A program made the translations under genes and the position numbers. Below the pieces are notes generated by a model that was not told the origin of the DNA, made no database searches, and was given only the letters and a program-made list of their open reading frames with translations. 64,000 bases of DNA from Cereibacter sphaeroides. Its GTDB lineage: Bacteria > Pseudomonadota > Alphaproteobacteria > Rhodobacterales > Rhodobacteraceae. Below, one piece after another: positions 61,500-64,000 of the stretch. Numbering within the stretch: the stretch's first letter is position 1; every line of letters starts with the position of its first letter. The stretch spans positions 20,343 through 84,342 of the forward strand of contig QFQS01000008.1 in the NCBI GenBank assembly GCA_003243455.1. Reading direction: 5' to 3'.

Positions 61500-61985
61500 T
61501 TACCTGCCCTCCAGCAAGAACGACGCGAACCGCTCGTTGAACTCGAGATGAATGCAGCGGGCGCTGGCGTCGAAACAGAACTCACCATAGGCGCCATCGT
61601 TGTCTTCCCTAACTCCGTGGGTGTCGCTGAGGAAATCATAGGCGAGCTGTTCGACGACATCTTCGAGCGAAAGCTGCCGCATCTCGACGTCGGGGCTGTC
61701 CCAGGTGATCGCGGCATAGGGAATTTCTACGGCAGGGAAATCGACAGCTGTCTCCCCTGACCAGGCGGCGATGCTTTCAATCTGGCCGCTGTCGCCCTCG
61801 CCATCGAAGGTGACCGTGACATGAGAAATGCCGGCGGCGGTCAGGGCATCGAACAGGCGATCTTTGTTGGCCGGACGCAGCTCGGCCTCGCGGGCGGCTT
61901 GCTCGGCTTGCGCCGCGAACACTGCGGCGAAGTCGATGGAGGACGGCGGCATCGGCGCCGGAAGCGTGGGTTCAACGTGGGTCAT
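61500..61985 (-). CDS. DUF6878-like plasmid protein
   Basis: This 161-residue protein has EAELRPANKDRLFDALTAAG, then VTVTFDGEGDSGQIE and a C-terminal part with DTHGVREDNDGAYGEFCFD, the pattern of the DUF6878 family from alphaproteobacterial plasmids. Function unknown. It begins 101 bases downstream of the 172-residue gene and probably shares its transcript. Confidence 0.75.
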   Translation of the reverse strand: MTHVEPTLPAPMPPSSIDFAAVFAAQAEQAAREAELRPANKDRLFDALTAAGISHVTVTFDGEGDSGQIESIAAWSGETAVDFPAVEIPYAAITWDSPDVEMRQLSLEDVVEQLAYDFLSDTHGVREDNDGAYGEFCFDASARCIHLEFNERFASFLLEGR

Positions 61986-62085
61986 GGGGGTCTCCGAAGA
62001 AGGGGAAAGGATTGGAGCACGCCGGTTACTCTCTTGCCCCAGCGAAACTCACAAAGGCCCCCTGCCCTCCTCTGCCTCTTTGGGG

Positions 62086-62604
62086 TCATGCCGCGATTTG
62101 CAGGGCGCGCGCGGCAAAGGCGCGCCAGAGTGGATCGACGAGGCGGGCCTCCAAGAGATCGGCACGCTGCCGCAGGCGGGTTGCGAGATCGCTTTCCTGC
62201 CAGTCCACCGCGCGGCTTGCCTGCGCCCGAAGCTGGCTTGCTTCCATAACCACAGCCCGGGCCTCGGTTGCGGTCGTGACAGGGGCGCACCAAGCGACAG
62301 CGCCATTTGCTGCAGCACCGGCAAGGACAAGACGCTCATCGCGGTCAAGGATCGCCAGCATGCGTGGTGCAGCATCAGGCGCCAGTTCTTCGGCCATTCT
62401 GATCGCGCCCCGCATGGCTTCGGGCAGCGTCGTGAAATGGCCGATGATCCGGGGGCGCGCCTCTCCCGACATCGCAGCCGCAGGGTTGCGATCAGGCAGC
62501 GTCAGGGAAAAGGGCAGCGCGGGGTCAAAAGTGCTGTGCGCGATGTCTGGCACGACGCCAGCTGGAAACGGGGCCGACGGGGCCGGAAAGGGAAGGTCGA
62601 ACAT
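62086..62604 (-). CDS. 172-residue plasmid protein of unknown function
   Basis: The sequence has a proline-rich N-terminus (FDLPFPAPSAPFPAGVVPDI) and a helical C-terminal half rich in Ala and Arg (DLATRLRQRADLLEARLVDP). It has no signal peptide, membrane segment or motif I can name. ATG 62604 follows GGAGATATTTTCC. It lies in a minus-strand maintenance block, after the RadC-like gene. Confidence 0.65.
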   Translation of the reverse strand: MFDLPFPAPSAPFPAGVVPDIAHSTFDPALPFSLTLPDRNPAAAMSGEARPRIIGHFTTLPEAMRGAIRMAEELAPDAAPRMLAILDRDERLVLAGAAANGAVAWCAPVTTATEARAVVMEASQLRAQASRAVDWQESDLATRLRQRADLLEARLVDPLWRAFAARALQIAA

Positions 62605-62664
62605 GGAAAATATCTCCGACGGTGCGGGAAGCCTCTCTCCCCGCCTCAAGCGTCAAAGACCAAA

Positions 62665-62694
62665 CCGCCGCCCTCTTCCTCGAAGGGGCGGCGG
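62665..62694 (-). terminator. GC-rich hairpin downstream of the RadC-like gene
   Basis: CCGCCGCCC (62665-62673) pairs with GGGCGGCGG (62686-62694) around a 12-base loop. On the minus strand a short TTT follows. It probably ends or attenuates the DUF932-RadC transcript ahead of the next gene. Confidence 0.5.
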
Positions 62695-62717
62695 AAGATG
62701 ATAATGCGAAGGACGGG

Positions 62718-63158
62718 TCACATCTTGCCCAAACCCCGCAGCGAAAGTTCCTGGCCCCCACCTACGATGATGTGGTCATGCAGGGTCAGCCCGAGATACT
62801 TGCAGCCCTTCTGGATTTCCTTCGTCATGGTGATATCCGCCTCTGAAGGCGTCGGATCACCGGAGGGGTGGTTGTGGACCACGATCAGGGCGCTTGCGTT
62901 CAACATCAGTGCCCGCTTAATGATTTCGCGCGGATAGACTGGAACATGGTCCACGGTTCCGATAGAAAGCTGCTCGTCCGAGATGACGCGATTGCGTCGG
63001 TCGAGGTAGAGGACGTGGAAGCGCTCCACCTCGCCGCGCACGGCCACCGCACAGTAGTCGCGAACAGCCTGCCAATTGCCGAGGACCGGGTTCTGGTTCA
63101 GATAGCGCCCGAGGATTTCGCGGGCCTCGAGGATGACGGTTTCTTCATGCGGGGTCAC
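62718..63158 (-). CDS. radC: Short RadC-like JAB/MPN-domain protein
   Basis: This 146-residue protein consists only of the RadC JAB domain with the metal-binding motif VVHNHPSGDPTPSEAD. Chromosomal RadC (about 220 residues) has an extra N-terminal HhH region, absent here; short RadC proteins are common on plasmids and islands, and their role is unclear despite the DNA-repair name. GTG 63158 has GGAG about 8 bases upstream. Confidence 0.9.
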   Translation of the reverse strand: MTPHEETVILEAREILGRYLNQNPVLGNWQAVRDYCAVAVRGEVERFHVLYLDRRNRVISDEQLSIGTVDHVPVYPREIIKRALMLNASALIVVHNHPSGDPTPSEADITMTKEIQKGCKYLGLTLHDHIIVGGGQELSLRGLGKM

Positions 63159-63281
63159 AGGGGGTCTCCGAAAAATGAAAATGCCGACGCCCCTGCCCTG
63201 TAGCAGGGCGGGCTATCGGCGGAATTGGAGAAAAGCCGACCGCCCAACGGGCTTGGGCGGTCAAGCGGATGACGCGCGGCC

Positions 63282-64000
63282 TCAGCCGACCCGGTCGAGG
63301 AGCTTCTTGGCGCGCCCTTCCATGTCGAGGCGGGCGTCCTGCTGGGTCTTGTCGCGCGCAAGCCGCGTGATGCCCTGCACGAAGTCGAAGATGCTCTCGG
63401 GCGGGCGGCCCTCTTCCATCAGGACCTTCTCGATGATCTTGGCGGACTCGGGCCTAGAGAAGCCGCGCTTGCGCAGGAAGTCATCCCGGTCCTCGTCCGT
63501 GCGCGCCACGATCTGCTGCCGCGCCGCCTTGATGCCGTTCACGAAGCCCTGTGGCGAGGAGTTGGCAAACCGCGTCAGGGCCGGTGCCGCTTCCTGCGCG
63601 AAGCGCGAGGCGGCATATTTCGAGTGGCGGATGGTGATCTCCTGAAAATCCTCGATGCCCCAGAGGTTGCGGTTCTGGCACACCGCCCGCAGGTAGAAGC
63701 TCGCCATGCCGAGAGTTTTCGCGCCCACCTCGGAGTTCCAGCAATAAAAGCCCCGGAAATAGAGATCAGGGGAGCCGTCCGGCAGGCGGCCCGCCTCGAT
63801 CGGGTTGTGATCATCCACCAGGAACAGAAAGACATCGCGGTCAGAGGCATAGAGCGTGGTCGTGTCGCGGCTGATCTCGACATCGGGGTTGTAGACCCCG
63901 GTCGACCAGTCCAGCACGCCTGGCACCTTCCAGCGCGTGTCGCCCGTGCCATTGCCCGCGATGCGCTGCACCGCCTCGACCAGCTCATGGTCATGGATGC
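63282..64000 (-). CDS. DUF932 plasmid/phage-like protein, N-terminus outside window
   Basis: About 240 C-terminal residues are visible: RWKVPGVLDWSTGVYNPDV, DVFLFLVDDHNPIEAG, LYFRGFYCWNSEVGAKTLG and RNLWGIEDFQEITIRHSKYA are typical of DUF932 proteins of plasmids and phages (phage/plasmid-like protein TIGR03299). The frame runs past the window edge, so the start is not seen. Function unknown; often found with RadC-like and SSB genes, as here. Confidence 0.88.
   Translation of the reverse strand, partial: IHDHELVEAVQRIAGNGTGDTRWKVPGVLDWSTGVYNPDVEISRDTTTLYASDRDVFLFLVDDHNPIEAGRLPDGSPDLYFRGFYCWNSEVGAKTLGMASFYLRAVCQNRNLWGIEDFQEITIRHSKYAASRFAQEAAPALTRFANSSPQGFVNGIKAARQQIVARTDEDRDDFLRKRGFSRPESAKIIEKVLMEEGRPPESIFDFVQGITRLARDKTQQDARLDMEGRAKKLLDRVG

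Overview
The window is high-GC DNA from an alphaproteobacterium, most likely a member of the Rhodobacterales (inferred from gene content and codon style; no rRNA or tRNA gene is present to confirm it). It is best read as a large conjugative plasmid or integrative conjugative element, with a short metabolic segment on its left edge.

Layout. (1) 1-7175: a compatible-solute or amino-acid uptake and catabolism cluster. It has an aldehyde dehydrogenase (cut by the window edge), a ProVWX-type ABC transporter, an Ldh2-family oxidoreductase and a divergent LysR regulator, followed by an EamA-type exporter. Two matching TTCA-N7-TGAA palindromes are probable LysR sites. (2) 7677-26277: an almost complete VirB-type type IV secretion operon (lytic transglycosylase, VirB2, B3, B4, a lipoprotein, a VirB5/transglycosylase fusion, VirB5, a small periplasmic protein, B6, B8, B9, B10, B11), then a 727-residue accessory protein, the coupling protein VirD4/TraG and an apparently exported WYL-domain protein. 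(3) 26457-40444: a defence island with visibly lower GC in its first part. It holds an ABC three-component system, a short type II CBASS operon (CD-NTase, lone E2-like protein, HNH-SAVED effector), a Septu-like ATPase/HNH pair, a DUF2235 lipase-like protein, a TIGR04141 protein and a coupled GGCT/DUF6998 pair. (4) 40634-45207: the transfer-initiation module: relaxase and MobC on the minus strand, a repeat-rich intergenic region that is the best oriT candidate, and a VirC1/VirC2-like pair. (5) 45326-48479: single-stranded-DNA-binding protein and an Eco29kI-like restriction-modification pair. (6) 48502-64000: an element-maintenance module (DUF2493, Toprim primase-like protein, a 1463-residue methyltransferase/Strawberry-notch helicase, DUF6878, RadC-like, DUF932) interspersed with a mobile mystery A/B (Fic) pair and a complete recombinase-in-trio (RIT) transposable element that has split a resident gene.

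How the parts work together. The relaxase, MobC and VirC-like proteins would process DNA at the region around 43.0-43.5 kb and hand it to VirD4 and the VirB channel. The relaxase and the 727-residue protein encoded just before virD4 share a homologous C-terminal region, which suggests a common docking or recruitment module. The defence genes sit between the transfer channel and the relaxase genes, a typical cargo position. No plasmid replication initiator (RepABC or similar) is visible, so whether this is a plasmid or an ICE cannot be settled here.

All functional calls come from reading motifs and family resemblance by eye; no database search was run.
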